Source: Bolinopsis microptera (Eukaryota > Ctenophora > Tentaculata > Lobata > Bolinopsidae). From it: a stretch of DNA of 64,000 nucleotides. The position numbers and the translations under genes are program-made. The notes beneath the pieces were generated by a model that was not told where the DNA came from, did no database searches, and was given only the letters and a program-made list of their open reading frames with translations. Where the stretch lies: assembly GCF_026151205.1 (NCBI RefSeq), contig NC_087074.1, positions 7,915,726-7,979,725 of the forward strand. Direction: 5' to 3'. Of the stretch, positions 23,266 through 36,900 are shown piece by piece (positions within the stretch are counted from its first letter, which is position 1; every line of letters begins with the position of its first letter).

Positions 23266-24799
23266 AGTAGGTGATATGCATCATAATTGATAGTCATAAT
23301 ACTTGTAACTTCGTAAACGTCACAAACTTTTACGCTTCTTGTAATTGTAGTTATTGATTCGCTTGTTTGTAAAACCACTTATTGAAATGTCCAGCCGATA
23401 CCTCATAATCTAGAAAACAGTATTCCGTTCCCAAACAGGGAAATTTCACAGCATGGTCTCTGCTCGTGTGACTTAAATCTGTCAGCTGGATTTGGGCAAG
23501 ATGAACTAAAAGAAAAAGAACTAAGAAAACAGTAAGAGGAGTCTTTTCTCAAAGATTTATCGTCAACTGAAGAACCACCTCGACCAAGTAAGAGAGAAAT
23601 GAGCCCTAACCTGGCTCTCGAACCCACCACTGTTTCTGTAGGACCTCAACTATGTTTTAAACAGGCAAGAATTTCATGACAGCATATAATATGTCTACGT
23701 TATGGTTGGAAGATCTAAAAGTATAGATTGTTACAGGATTATCTCCTCGATACATTAGAATGTGAATTGCCACGGTAAAATTGGCAAAAACCTGAGAAAA
23801 TAGGCCTAAATTTGATGTTTTTTGAAATTGTCAACAGTTTACCTCATGAAAAGAGTAAGGAGCAAAATTTTAAAAATCGCCGCATATTTCTTGATTTTGC
23901 CACAACTCAGAGACAAAATTAAAAGTTCCAAATTTGAGATGAAACAGATTGCAGCTTTAAGAGAAGATAGGTTTTAAACTGAGAAGGAGAAGAAAGATTC
24001 GTACGAAGAGAGGGTACTTCAGTCAGAGTAAGTATTCTTTGTCCCTCTAGACTTCACAACATCTGGAGGAATAGCACCACTCTACACTGCACCATGTTTG
24101 TAGAACATGTGTCTGACTCAGGTTAAAAATCATGTAATAGACATAACATGGTCTCACACTAGCTCAAAAGAGTCATGCTTCATTATCGATGCAATGGTAA
24201 ATACTATATAACACAAAATGAACCCCCTGGCACTTCATGGGGCCGCGTACCTGTGCATGGCAGGCAACCAGTACCAGGGATACATCACAGTACCAGGGAT
24301 ACATTTGAATTTATCTTATGCTACTGTCAAACTAGAAAGTACCGAAATTAATGTTGTACCATGACTGCAGACTGTGATTTCCCATGGCTAAATTATTTGG
24401 TAATTTTACTTTTTCAAGATTAGCTTCTATGTAACCGTTTTGCTACTTTTCTTATTACTGATAATCTTATTAAGTTTTTTTTTTTTTAAATGTAAGATGA
24501 AAAAAATATTACTATCGTTCAAATTTGTAAAACTTTACTTACAAAAGAATGATACAGAAAATTACAGGGCTGCTTTGGCAAGAGTTTCTCCGTCGTATAT
24601 CTTTATGCCAAATCCTATGACAGATGCTTTCATCATTACTAGAGGCTTCGCATGGCTGAGGTAATTAAATTATCATGAAATATATTGCCTATTTGTAAGT
24701 GACCACCAAAATCTGCCCACTATCAGCAACCCTCTAATTCATTTGGCCCTAATTAATTAGAAGTTAAAATCATCCAATTATTACAGAAAACTGTATCTA

Positions 24800-25310
24800 T
24801 TTAATTTCTCTCAGTACATGTAATCAGTGTCATCATCCTTACGTGAATAAAGTGGCTCATTATATACATAAACGTAGCACTTGGTGTCCAGAGAAAAGGT
24901 CTGAAAGTTTTAACCCCGTTGTTCCATACCCTTGCCAGCAAGCATGTGTACTGAAGGGTCATCATCTTCCCCTTATTTTGCAAATTTCGTTCCCACATGC
25001 ACGATAGCATTCATGGATTCTTGATCTGTTACTGAAATTTTTCGAAATCAGAGATTTAATACAATATACAATGAGAGCTCCATGTGGAAATTTGACTAAT
25101 GGAGCACTCAAATACACATTAAAGACAAATGGCTATTATTTATATGCAGTGACTGATGAGACATAATTTTCATAAAGCATTTTAAAACTCACTTGAAAGA
25201 ACAAATTTCCATTTCTATCAATAATTTTGATACAGTCATCTCTGAAATTGAAAAATGATCTGAAATGGTCCTGATCCTGGCATGTAATATAGAGTCCCAA
25301 ACAAACATAA
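24800..25310 (-). pseudogene. Possible decayed two-exon gene fragment
   Basis: A minus-strand frame around 25300-25195 (DQDHFRSFFNFRDDCIKII, DRNGNLFFQ) ends at a GTGAGT donor. After an AG near 25034, a second stretch reads ESMNAIVHVGTKFAK and continues with plausible protein through two in-frame stops to about 24830. It looks like an eroded coding region, but I do not recognise the family and the splice phase is not clean. Confidence 0.25.
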
Positions 25311-25759
25311 TTTAGATAGTGAAAAGCTTTGTTCACAATTCAGTAAAATGTGTATTTTTATATATTCTTTTTATGATTTCTGCAACTTAAAAGTTGCAGT
25401 TTTCAACTACATTAATTTGCAATTGCTAAATTTGGTTATTATCATTGCAAAAGATCCGCTACCCACTCCTACTAAATTGCTCGCCCAAATTTTCTTGAAT
25501 TTGAAAAAAAAGAAAATTCTTGAGAAAAGGCCCTTTGGGTAAGAAATTTTTACGGACGAAAGAAAAGTGTGTCAAACAGTATATATACAATAAAGTAATT
25601 CAAGTGTTGCAATTGGCAGAGCACAATACAGTAATTTGGGTAAAAAAATTGGGTAAGAAATTGATCAGAATCGGTGTATTTTTGGACGCTGATTCCAAAT
25701 CACCCCCCATGACAAAGGGTAAAAATGCTTCCCTGGAGAGTTATGGGCAAAACACCGTT

Positions 25760-26545
25760 TTGGTCACGTGACAGGCTATACTAGCGCTAGTAACACACGA
25801 ATTCGGTTGTTTAGGGCTCGGGTTAGGGTTAGGGTTGTGGTAAGGGTTATGGATATTTATTTATTTATTTGATAGTTTAGTCTGATATTGATATTAATAT
25901 TGATTATATTGATATTGTTATTATTGAATGAAGCTAACTCCAAACATAAATAATACTACTTCTATTAACAAAGGGACTTGGAGTATAAACGACCAATTTT
26001 GCATAATTGTCTATCCAACCAAGAATTCAAGAGGCAAGGGTGGGTGCGTAAACTTTATGGTCTGCACTCTCAGATCCTGTATCACCCTGGATTCATTTCG
26101 ACGTATTTTTGGTAAAAGTATACATATACTTTCTGGTCACTCTCTTGCTACTCCAAGTCCCGGCCTAAGATATATGGTCTAAAGTTTGCACTAGTTATAT
26201 TTATAAAATATGTTTTTGTCTGCTTTAACTGTACTGATACTAAATAAAAATGTTGTTTTCTTGAAATTGTTGTTTTCTTGGATAGCTTCGGGGTTATGGT
26301 TAGGGTTAGGGTTGGGATTAGGGTTTATGTAAAACCGTTTTATACGGCTGCAAAACCATAAAAACCAAAGTCACGTGAATTTTATGGGCAAGCGAATTAG
26401 TTGTTATGTGTTAGTAAAAGCCTTGGCGGTTGTTACTCGTCTAAATTTCTTCGAAGTAGCGCGCGCCGCTAATTTCTTCTCGAAATGGCCCGATGGCAAG
26501 TGCTACGAAGTAGCGCGCGCCGGGCCAGACCATTAACAATGGTCA
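25760..26545 (+). repeat. Composite repeat A with telomere-like arrays
   Basis: Contains GGGTTAGGGTTAGGG-type arrays at about 25818-25850 and 26285-26330, a conserved segment with AAAACCGTTTT and GTCACGTGA, then GC-rich blocks with GCGCGC near 26455-26530. Much of it recurs inverted at 27825-28640. Interstitial telomere-like sequence carried by a repeat family is the simplest reading. Confidence 0.75.
25856..26279 (+). mobile_element. Short insertion inside composite repeat A
   Basis: Comparison with the inverted copy at 28.6 kb, which lacks it, shows an insertion of about 424 bases flanked by the 5-base duplication GGATA (25851-25855 and 26280-26284). A related copy lies at 28925-29290. It ends in a repeated TTGTTTTCTTG motif. 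No coding content; probably a SINE or MITE-like element. Confidence 0.65.
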
Positions 26546-26724
26546 AGTAAAAGCCCAAAAGATCTCTTGCACTAAGTAATACATTTTTGTGTTTTGTATA
26601 TTATTACTTTAGTTCACTTTTTACACTTTTGCTCACATCATGATCACTCACAGTCAGCCGCTCTGACATGGTTAACCACCTTCCTTGTGTTGTTGGTTAA
26701 TCATATGAGCGGGATATAAATACC

Positions 26725-26763
26725 TCATTTCATTTCATTTCATTTCATTTCATTTCATTTCAT
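26725..26763. repeat. (CATTT)n microsatellite
   Basis: Seven copies of CATTT in a row. Confidence 0.9.
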
Positions 26764-27824
26764 GATCAACGCCAGAGAGATTTCGTCAAAAAATCTTTTT
26801 CAGGGGTCCGAAAAAGCCGTACAGGCACTTGGGTCCTTATCCTTGTCACTAATCTCAATTGGATTCGGTTTACACAAAACATGAACATTTAGACGTACAC
26901 ATTTGACATTGACACGATATTTATAAGAAAGCAAAAAGTATAAAATAATACGTGCGTGCGCGGCTTGAGCCGCGCCGCATAAGAACGGATGCGTGCAGGG
27001 GCTGGAATACGTAGTAGATTAATGAAATATTGCATTGTAAATATTGAGAATTGACGATATATTATGATCTAATAGTAAATTTTACAAAGCTGGCTTTGGA
27101 TTAAGGTAAGATTATAATTCATTAAAAAAAACCATGGATAGTTTAAATTTATTTTTATTTGTCGTATATAATCATAAACAATTTAATCCTGTTTTCAAGA
27201 ATGCGCGGCTTTGGCGGCCAGTTATTGACTTATATACATTAAATTGAATTTTAAATAGAAATGTGAATATATTAAAATTTGAAACTTTCAAAACGGAGGC
27301 TTATAAATATTATTATATTATGATTGTAAAATAAAGGATAAAATTTTAAAAATTGTTTCACTAAAATTTGTTTCACTAATTTTCGAAGCTGCAAAAATTG
27401 ACATCGTCAATCAACTAAACATCAATCTCATAATTCGTTTAATTTTATATTTAACCATGGGCCTACGCTTACTACGTTTTTTAATTAATTTAACTCCATA
27501 AAATTTACATTATTTCTTTTTCTTTTTAAACTATTAAAGCGGAAAAATACATAAAAGACGGTGCCATTTGACAATGCGACGCGCGCATTATCACAATTGC
27601 TGCGCACATAATCAGCAATTGCAAATTGTTGCAAAGCAAAAACATAATTTTGAAGGGTCGGCATCATCGATTATAAAGGAACACATAGTTTTTAAAATAT
27701 TCAACTATCAATAATCAATAAAGGCTAAAGAAAAGAAATTTTAAAATTTGTTTAACTATTTCATGGTGGTGATATTTCGTATTTTTCATCGTTGATCACC
27801 TGGAGACTTCAAGGTATAATTAAT

Positions 27825-28640
27825 ATATCATGTTGACCATTTTTAATGGTCTGGCCCTTCACATAGCCATGTGCCTACGCGACGCGTACTGCGTGACGCG
27901 CGCTACTGCAAGCGAGAGGGCTCTGGTTAGAGCAAGTCTGGCCCGGCGCGCGCTACTTCGTATCACTTGCCATCGGGCTTTCGAGAAGAAAACGGCGCGG
28001 CGCGCGCGCTACTTCAATGAAATTTAGACGAGTAACATCCGTCAATATATTATGATAATGTCCATAAATATATTGTTACAGGTTTCAGGTTTATAACTTC
28101 AGTCTTCACCTAACCATGTGCTTCCGCGCCACTGTGGGCGCGGGCAAGACGGTATAAGTATCACCCGCTAAAAATATTGAATGTTGAAGTTGCAGCGGAA
28201 ATACAGGCCTTACCAGGGGACCTCAGGCTATTATGTTCATAAATAGAGATTCGGCGGAATGACAGGCTGAGCACGGCCCAGTAAGACAGGCCAGGCTTAG
28301 CGTTGCTCTAACCAAAGCCCTTGGCCCCTTGCGCTTGTAGTAGCGCGCGCCCGTACCGTGAAACAAGCGCCTAAAGTGGTGCGAAAGCTGAGCGCCACTC
28401 AAAATTGTTAACTCATACCAATTCTTAACACAGACAAATTGTTGACACACGTTTTATATTTTTTTGCGTGGAGCTTGCGGCTTTTACTAATTCGCTCGCC
28501 CAAAAATTTCACGTGACTTTGGTTTTTACGGTTTTGCAGCCGTACAAAACGGTTTTACATAAACCCTAATATAATCCCAACCCTAACCCTAACCATAACC
28601 TCGAAGCTATCCATAACCCTCACCACAACCCTAACCCTAA
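27825..28640 (-). repeat. Composite repeat B, inverted relative to A
   Basis: Reverse-complement counterpart of 25760-26545. The GC-rich part at 27825-28040 mirrors 26430-26545, and CCCTAACCCTAACC-type arrays at 28560-28640 mirror those of copy A. An extra copy of the GC-rich block is suggested around 28120-28370. Confidence 0.7.
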
Positions 28641-28924
28641 CCCGAGCTGCACTGGCAAGCAAATATATATATATATACATTTTAACATTCAATTTTTCAT
28701 GTACAATCAATACAAGTTGATGCATGATGTTGACTTACACTAAGTGTAAAAAGATAACATCTGACATCACAGTAGTGGCAATTTTAAATTGCAGTTATCA
28801 AATTATAGCAGCAAACTCTTACTATTACTATCATGCTTGAACTATAAGCTGAAAAGCTTAATTTCAGATCGATTTTCAAACATTTGTAATAGTTTATCTG
28901 ATCACTGATTAGTTGATATCGATA

Positions 28925-29290
28925 TTGTTTATATTGTTGAATGAAGTTAACTCCTGAGATAAATTTTATTACTTTTAACAATGAACAAAGAGACTTGGTT
29001 GATACATGTTACAGACTTGGTTGATACATGTTCGGCGGCGCGCGCATCGCGCGAAAAGTGGCATGCAACGTATGTCAAGGACTTGGAGCATAAATGCCTA
29101 CCCAACCAAGAACTCAGGAGGCAAGGGTGTGTGCGTAAACTTCACGGTCTGCACTCTCCGATTCTGTATCACCCTGGATTCTTTTTATTTATATGTATTT
29201 TTGTAAGAAAAACAAAAATAATATATATTTTTGTTTACTTTAATTGATACTAAATAAAATTGTTGTTTTCTTGAAATTTTTGTTTTCTTG
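28925..29290 (+). mobile_element. Second copy of the short insertion element
   Basis: Direct-orientation relative of 25920-26279, sharing GAATGAAG, ACCAAGAA, GGCAAGGGTG, TGTATCACCCTGGATTC and the TTGTTTTCTTG end. Copies differ by an internal block at about 29000-29080 with GCGCGC. Confidence 0.7.
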
Positions 29291-29789
29291 AATAATATTA
29301 CTTCCATCGTAGTTTGCTAGTTTACACGTTTAGTGTGGTTATAAAATAAAATCTATTTTTTACTTCTTCTCTTTATATCATCTTTCCTTCCATTCATCAC
29401 CTCCTTCCCCTCTCCTTTTTGTCTATAATTCTTCCCATGCTTTCTTCTACGCACAACCAATATTTGCTCTACCTCACATTTTTGATTGATTCATATAGAT
29501 TCACAATAGACAAAGTATCTCTTAGCCTCTTTTTGTTGTTAATCTGTTAACTGGCTTCCATGCATTTCCAGATTAAATACTCTAGGCCTTACCCTGCCTA
29601 GGCTTTTTCATCATGTGATACCTGTGACAAACCCTTGATTATCGTCAGTCGCATGTCACATTTTAGTTCATTTTGAATACATGGACATGTTTCGTCGAAA
29701 AGTGGTTTATTTTAAAAGACATAGGAAAAATTACAAGATTACAATCATAAAGTTCTCTAACATTATTTCTTAGCTGTACTGAAGAACAG

Positions 29790-32036
29790 ATGGGTGGATG
29801 TGGTATTGGCTTCCCTGATTTGATCTCATTCATAACCTTATTTTCAACCAGTCTGTATTCTCCCATTGTTCCTGCTCTGCAATATGTAACTCTTGGAGTC
29901 GAAAAGTATGGAATCGAAAATGTGACACTCATTGTTGCATGCTACAAAGAAAATGATACTAATGTGACGTGTAAAGATATTGGAGATGCCATTTCCAGTG
30001 ACATGTCATCATTAACTGTGTATATAAATACTGTAAAAGCTGTCTGTGCTCCAATCTTTGTGGTTTTGCTTGGTGGATATTCTGATGCAGTGGGCAAAAA
30101 GTTTGCTATCAATACAGTTCTCTTTGTAAATATAGTGTGGTGCATTGTAATCCTCTTCAACACAATATTTCTTACTGGCTATCCATCCTGGATGTATGTG
30201 CTTGCAAATGGGTTCATCCTAGGAGTGAATGGAGGCTCTACATTTACTGTCAACAACTTCTTGACTGGTTACCTGTCAATTACAACACCACCATCCAAAC
30301 AAACTGGCAGGTTCAGCCTGCTCTTGGGTTGTGGCCTTCTTGGCTTTGTGCTAGGCCCAGTTACAAGTGGCCTGATTCTGAGGGTCACAACAAAATACTG
30401 GATTCTCGGAGCGCTGTCTACGTCATTGATGTTCATTGCTATGATAATTGGAATTTTCTGTTTGAAACCTATCGAAAATAAACCAGAATTTCAGCTAATG
30501 TTCAGCTGACAGGATTTTTCGATACTTTTGTGAAGGCCTTGAAGTTCCAGTATCATAATACCATTGATCTATTCAAGTATCAGTCTTTCCTTGGAAAGTT
30601 TCTTGGTGCTAACTTCATGTACATGCTAGGTTCTGTTGGATTGATTTCCCCCATTGTCGTCCTGTCCCAGGTGTACTTACTTGCAGATCCTTTTAAATGG
30701 ACAACGAGCTCTAGAGGTTATTTTAGTGCAGGTAAATCAAGCGTCTTGTTACTTGTGAATCACAGTTGCTTAATAATATATAACAATATATTATACTTTA
30801 CTAACACTAATTATTATACTTCACAAAAAATTCAAAAATTGCCTTATTAATTATAACTTTCACCTGTTTGATACTTCAATTTCGTTAGTTTTTAGCTCTT
30901 TAGTTCTATTAAACCTGAACTTTCATTTTTCTAATACCTTTATATTTCAGGTCTGGGTTTGGTCTTGCCCTTCAGAGTGTAATAACAGTGAGAATTTTGA
31001 AAATGTTCCACTTCTCCAGACCTGCCATTGTTAGAGTGGGAGTATTTATGGGTTTTGTTGGAACATTCTTCTTAGCATTTGCTACAAATAGCCCTATCCT
31101 ACTGATAGGTAAGTAAACAAAGGCTTGCTGAACTGTTGACATTTCTGATTCGATGTAAGCTTACAAGTAACTAATTGTAGATAAATATCTTAAAATTTTC
31201 ATGAGAACATGTTTCAGGAGTGGGATTGAGCTCATTCATTGTAATAACAACCCCAACGATTCAATCAATTATACTGTCTCTCGTTGAGCCTGAGCAAGTT
31301 GGTACTGCTGTCGGTTTCATGGCAGCCATGCAAGGCTTTGCTGAAAGTGCTTTAGTTAATATCATCCTGTTGGTTTACAACAAAACTAAACACATCATGA
31401 ATGGCTTCTGCTTTTTCACTTTATCCTTTCTTCTTGGTATTAACCTAGTGATCGCAATGTGAGTACTAGATCTTTTTCAATACTTGTATAGAATACTGGG
31501 GGTGGGGGGGGGGGGGGGGGGGTGGGGGCCAATACTCTTAAATTCTGCTCACTTAACTAATTAAATCAGAAAAATGTACTTTAATTAACTCAAACTCATT
31601 AACTCTATAAATTATCCCTATCTCTAGGTTCTATACGCATCCTCAGACTACAAGGGAAGACAGGAACCCTCTGACAACTGATGATGATACCCCTGGCTCC
31701 CCTATTGTCCCCAGTTCTGATGTTCTCAAAGGGGGTGTACCTAAAGCTTCGACAACTCCTGTGAGTGTTTTGGGGTACTTCCCTGAGGGGCAGAGCATAT
31801 TATCTTGTTTTCACAAAAGATGAACATAGGACTCCACTTTGTAAATCTAATTTTTCCATAAAGATATTGAACCTCCAGCTTTTTTTGCGTTTAAGAAGTA
31901 ACAAGGCAGTGGGCGAATATTTCTATCACAAAAGACTAGGCTAAATTTATCATTTCAGGATGGATGTGGACAAAGTGAACGTACTAGTCCTGATAATATA
32001 TATGCTGCAGATCCTCTACCTGCATCTGAAGCTTAA
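29790..32036 (+). pseudogene. SLC46-like major facilitator transporter, copy 1 (two frameshifts)
   Basis: A membrane transporter resembling the SLC46 (proton-coupled folate transporter) branch of the major facilitator superfamily. Five exons: 29790-30731, 30951-31108, 31218-31458, 31628-31760 and 31959-32036, all with GT-AG sites matching those of copy 2. Landmarks are the early FSTSLYSPIVPALQYVTLG segment, the glycosylated loop, the loop 2-3 motif GGYSDAVGKK, and GPVTSGLILRVTTKYW. Relative to copy 2 it has lost one G near 30487 (exon 1 then stops at 30509) and one C near 30969 in exon 2 (then a TAA follows). Both losses shorten a doublet, so assembly error is a real alternative. The later exons stay open to the normal stop at 32034. 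An AATAAA lies near 32480. Confidence 0.75.
31501..31527. repeat. G-rich tract in intron of SLC46-like copy 1
   Basis: GGGTGGGG followed by an almost pure G run to about 31527. Absent at the matching place in copy 2. Confidence 0.85.
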
Positions 32037-33480
32037 AGATAAAGGCAGCTTTTTGTGAGTCCATGAGCCAGATTGCGGACAATTTAACCCATCTTAATTC
32101 TGATTCTTCTGTAAGTTTTAAATGGAATTATTTCTTTTTACCAGTTTTATCAGTTATACTGTTTTTAATGTGATTATACTAACGGAATTGAATAATTAAA
32201 AAAAGGTTAACATTTTTTCATTGTTTTGAACAGCTAAATTAATCATTGCATTTATGTTTTTAACTAAAATTGGTCTTGTTTTAGTTTGTTATTCGTACGT
32301 TTTTAATTACAGATACTAAAAGATTAATTTTGTTTTTGCTAAAGATTAATATTTGTATGGTTTTTATTTTAAAGTTTGTAATTTTTATCGATATTTGATT
32401 GGTTGTAACTGTTGATTATCTTTATTTTCAAAATCGGAGCAGTATTTTCTTTGGCAGTGTGTAAAATTGGTATAGGTTAATAAATTTGTTGAAGCACCTT
32501 ACTACTAGATCTCAATTAGGAACCGACCGGATTTTTTTTTCAGAAAAACTTTGAAAACGTTTTGACTTTAAAAATGTTCGGTCCGAGTCATTCTCGATAC
32601 GTACCTCCCGTATCGAGAATATTCGAAAATCATTTCTGATAATAACTTTCTACTCTTGTTACTTCTTGTTAATACTCTGGTTACAACGTACTGCTCAGTG
32701 CTCATGCTTGTTGATTTTATATTTGACCTATGTCTACTGCTAGGAAATTATGGATTATAGATTTCTGATTTTTATAAACAGATTGGTACTTCTAGCTATC
32801 AGATCATGGTTGTTTTAAATTTTTAAATCGATATATTATTGTTGAATCGTTAGATACTTATTTTATTCGTGTGAAATAATAAAATATCAGCATTTTTATT
32901 TCTCTAGATGATTGTGTCCGTCGTGTATCCGTGCAAATGTTAATAAATCATTGAAAACTTGGGCTATCCCAGCAATCCAATTATAGTCTAGATCGATGGA
33001 ACCATTTTGGGGGTTCCAATATGGTTGATCATGGAACTTGATTTTATGACGTTTCCTTAAAGAGGAGAGTAAGATCTTTATCTTGATCCTAACACACGCA
33101 AGAGTTCAGCTCATATAATATTAATGTGTAATTCTAACACACACAAGAATGAAGAATTTTAACGAAAATCCCTACTCCTCCCACATTTCTGATAGGGTTG
33201 CACTGAAACTTGGCAGGTACAAATTAAACATTATTTAGAGAAGAATTTTCTGGCCAAAATATTAAAGGCCTTTAAAATGAAAAAATGTAAAATCAACTGT
33301 GACAGAAGTCATAGAAAGGAGGCTATGGTTCATTACTAAGAGTGTGTGATCGTATTATATGTGCGACCAGCCTGCCACTTATTGCAGTTGTTGGGGCCAA
33401 GCTGATTGTCAGACTGATTATGTAGACAATTGGATGTATTGGTTACCCCTGATTGTTGTCATCAGTCACCTCTACATGTA
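32037..33480. other. Downstream spacer, no gene seen
   Basis: AT-rich sequence between the two SLC46-like copies with a probable polyadenylation region of copy 1. No domain-bearing frame. Confidence 0.5.
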
Positions 33481-33951
33481 ACTGCATTTTGGTTGATTTG
33501 TAATACAAATTTCGTTCAAAAATGATTTATTGTAAAGGAGTTTAAACAAGAATGATTACAAGATTTCAAAAATTAATTACCATGTACTTAAATTAAATGC
33601 TTCCTAAGTACAGAAGAACAGATGGGTGGATGTGGTATTGAGTTTCCCTATGTTATCGCATTTATTAACCTATTTTCAACAAGTCTGTATTCTGCAATTG
33701 TTCCTGCTCTGCAATATTTTTTTTTTTTTTTTTTTTTTAGAGAGGCTGGGCCTGGTTGGCCCACGAGAGTATAGCATATGAATGCTTTGCCTACCTCTGG
33801 GGTATGGCAGTCCTGTGGGAGGATGCCAGTGGAATCAAGATGTGTAATCAAGGATGATGGTAAGTGTTGTGGGGTGTGTCATAGATAAACGCTTAAGTGG
33901 TGGTTGAGTGTGGAAGAGAGAGGCGAAATAAGACGGCGTTAAAGTAGTCGC

Positions 33952-36900
33952 TATGTTACACCTGTCTGGTCCAACTCCTCTGGCACCACTAAGCGTTTAG
34001 TGTAGTTTGTAAAGTTGACAATGGTGGAGATGTGTTGGTTGTCGAATATGTCATTGACAGAGAGGTAGTAGTCCCGGAAATATTGACCTCTTATTTGGGC
34101 AATAGCCGGGCACTGTCCGAGAAAGTGTGAGACAGTCTCCTCTTCGTCGCCCTATTTAGGACAAGCACTTGTGTCTGATTTGCGAATGGTGTGTAGGTGT
34201 TTGTTGAGGCCACAATGTCCTGTGATGAGGTGCACTGCAGTTCTATAATTTTGTCTGTTGTTACTGAGTGTAGTGTTGAGATTTTTGATGATGTTGATGT
34301 TTTTATGTCCAAGTGTCAGTTTAGTGTGTCTGGGACCATCAGTAATCCATGATTCTTGATTAAGTTTTGTGACGTTGTCGTTGATCAGGCGTTTGATGTA
34401 AGATTGTGGAATTGGGCAATTCAAAGTGGATTCACTGGTTGTACCATTTTTGGCCAGCTCGTCTGCTTTTTCATTTCCCCACAATCCAATGTGTGCAGCT
34501 ATCCATCTGATCTCTAAGGTGTTAGTGGATCCGAGTGTATTGAGGGTGTCGTAACAGTCTCTAGTAGTCCTACTCCTCGTTGAAGGTGAGGATATGGCTT
34601 GAATAGAGGAGAGACTGTCTGACCATATGATGATGTGTGTGTTTGTATAAGTTGATAGATATTTACAAGCTTCGATGATGGCAGTGAGTTCTGTTTGATA
34701 AACGGTGCAATAATCGGGAAGCTTGAATGATCTTTCATCTAGTGTAGTGTTGTTGTTGTCTGTGGTGATAATATAACCAGCCCCGCTACCTGAGTCTGTG
34801 CGTGACCCGTCTGTGTAGCAGGTGATGGTTTCACTGGGGATGTTGTCGATGGTGTTTTGGAGTGAGCCTCTATATCCAATGTTGTCAGCTCCAGGAGTGG
34901 TGACCGTGAAGCGTCGTTCAAGCATCATGGTTGGTATAGATAGGTCTCTCTCTGCTTTGGGTGGTATGTTGAGATCTACCATGAATTGTTTGTTGATAGT
35001 GGTGTGAGTTGTGATGGTACCTTTTCTGGGGGCGATAGTTTCGAGGGTTAGGCTTCCATAAGCTTGAAGCCTGGCTGTGCCCTTTGCTGCTTCACCTCTC
35101 AGGAAAAGTATGATATCTGGAGTGTTAGTGAGGTGGTTCAGTGCGATGAAGGGAGTACTAGGCATGGCACCAGACATCATTCTCAATGCCAATGCCTGAA
35201 CTCGTTTGAACTTCCTCGCGTTGGTGTCTGTTTGGGTTGCTCTAATCCATATACTACAGCAGTATGATAGAATAGGTCTGATGACAGCGGTGTACATCCA
35301 TTTGCATGTTTTAGGGCTCATACCCCAAGTGGGGCCGACAGCTCTTCTACATTGCATAAGGGATGCCGTAGCTTTTTTGGTGGTATTGGTGATATGTTCA
35401 TTGAAATTGAGCTTGCTGTCGAGGGTCACTCCTAGGAATTTGGCAGATTTGGATAGACCTATAGTGGTGTTACCCACCACCACAGGTCTTAGTGTCCATT
35501 TCTTATTCCAGGTAAACATGACTATTTGTGTTTTGAGTGCGCTTATGGATAGATCTTTGGTTTGGCACCATTTTTCTATTGTGTTGATGGTTTTGCGTGT
35601 TCTGTTCCAGATGATGTCTAAATCATTCCCCTCCGCTAGAGAGAGCAGATCGTCTGCAAAAGCTTGCAGATAACCTGGTATGTCTCTTGCGGTGTAGGCC
35701 AGGAGATCATCGACTACCAGGTTCCAGAGGAAAGGGGAAAGGATGCCACCTTGAGGGCACCCTCTCCGGATCCGAACCCTTGTCGACTTATCCTTATGAT
35801 TTAATGTGATGAATCTGTTAGTTACCATGTTGATAATCCATTGTGCTGTGGCCAGATCCACTTTCGTGGTCTTGATAGCGTCAGAAATAGCCTTGAAAGA
35901 GACATTATCAAAAGCTCCCTCTATATCTAGAAAGACGCCTAGGACATATCCCTTCTTAGCTATCCTGCGCTCGATGGTGTGAGTAACTTTATGAAGGGCT
36001 GCTTCGGTTGAACATCCTTTCTTAAAGCCAAATTGTCGTTTGTTGATGTCTTTAGCGATATTAAGGTCGTGTTGCATATGCCACAGTATCACCTTCTCCT
36101 GTAGTTTTAACATCACTGGAGAAAGGGTGATAGTGCGAAATAACTTTGGTTGGTTGTAGTCAGTTTTTCCAGGCTTTGGAAGAAAGATTCTAAGGGATTC
36201 TTTCCACAAAGTTGGAATGTGTTGGGTTTCATGATTTTTTGTCATAATGGTTCTGGTGATGTCTTTGATGTGTGTCCAAGCTTTCTGTATGATGATAGGT
36301 TTGAGGGTGTCGGGTCCAGCAGCTTTCAACGGATCGAAAGATTTAAGAGCCTCCTCGATTCTGTCTGGGCTGTAGATGGTATTGAGTAAGGTGGTGGTGA
36401 TTGGTAGAGGACCAGGTGGAGGCACTGGCGGATCAGTGACACTATCCTTGAAGTGGGTTCGTGTCATGACCTCCAATGTCTCCTCTGCATTTTTGGTGAT
36501 GTCTCCGTTTGGTTTGTAAACGGCTTCTAGTGTATGTTTGTTGTCGTTACAGGATTTCAGAATCTTATTCATCCTTCCGGATTCCTTAACAGACTCTGTT
36601 TCCTGACAAAAAGTTCTCCAGGCATTACGCTGGGAGTTGGTTATAAGTCTGTTGTATTGTTTGTTGCTCTCTCTAAGAGCGAGCCACAGGGCATCAGTCT
36701 TCTTTTTGCGGGCAGTAATCAGTTTTTGTCTTATTCCCCTCTGTGCTTCCTCTACTTCTTGAGTTAGCCAGGGGGGTTTGCGGACGGAACTTGAGATGTA
36801 AGTGATGGGGCATGCCTCCTCGAAGGCTTCCTTTAGTGCAGTATTGATTATGTCTATTTTGTGATTAATTTCAGTCGTAGTGTTGATTTGTGTGTTGTTA

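Larger units (their letters stand above)
19919..25135. other. Repeat-rich intergenic region without an intact gene
   Basis: Apart from the two dispersed-repeat copies, the 19-bp satellite and a possible gene relic beginning at 24800, this stretch shows no convincing gene. The open frames at 21093, 21524, 23403 and 24440 lack recognisable domains or gene context. Confidence 0.5.

Noticed and set aside
25818-25850. True chromosome end
   Set aside because: The TTAGGG-type arrays are short, degenerate, present in both orientations and embedded in a repeat.
27830-28027. Arg/Ala-rich frame at 27830-28027
   Set aside because: Arises from the GC-rich GCGCGC part of the composite repeat; no homology or context.
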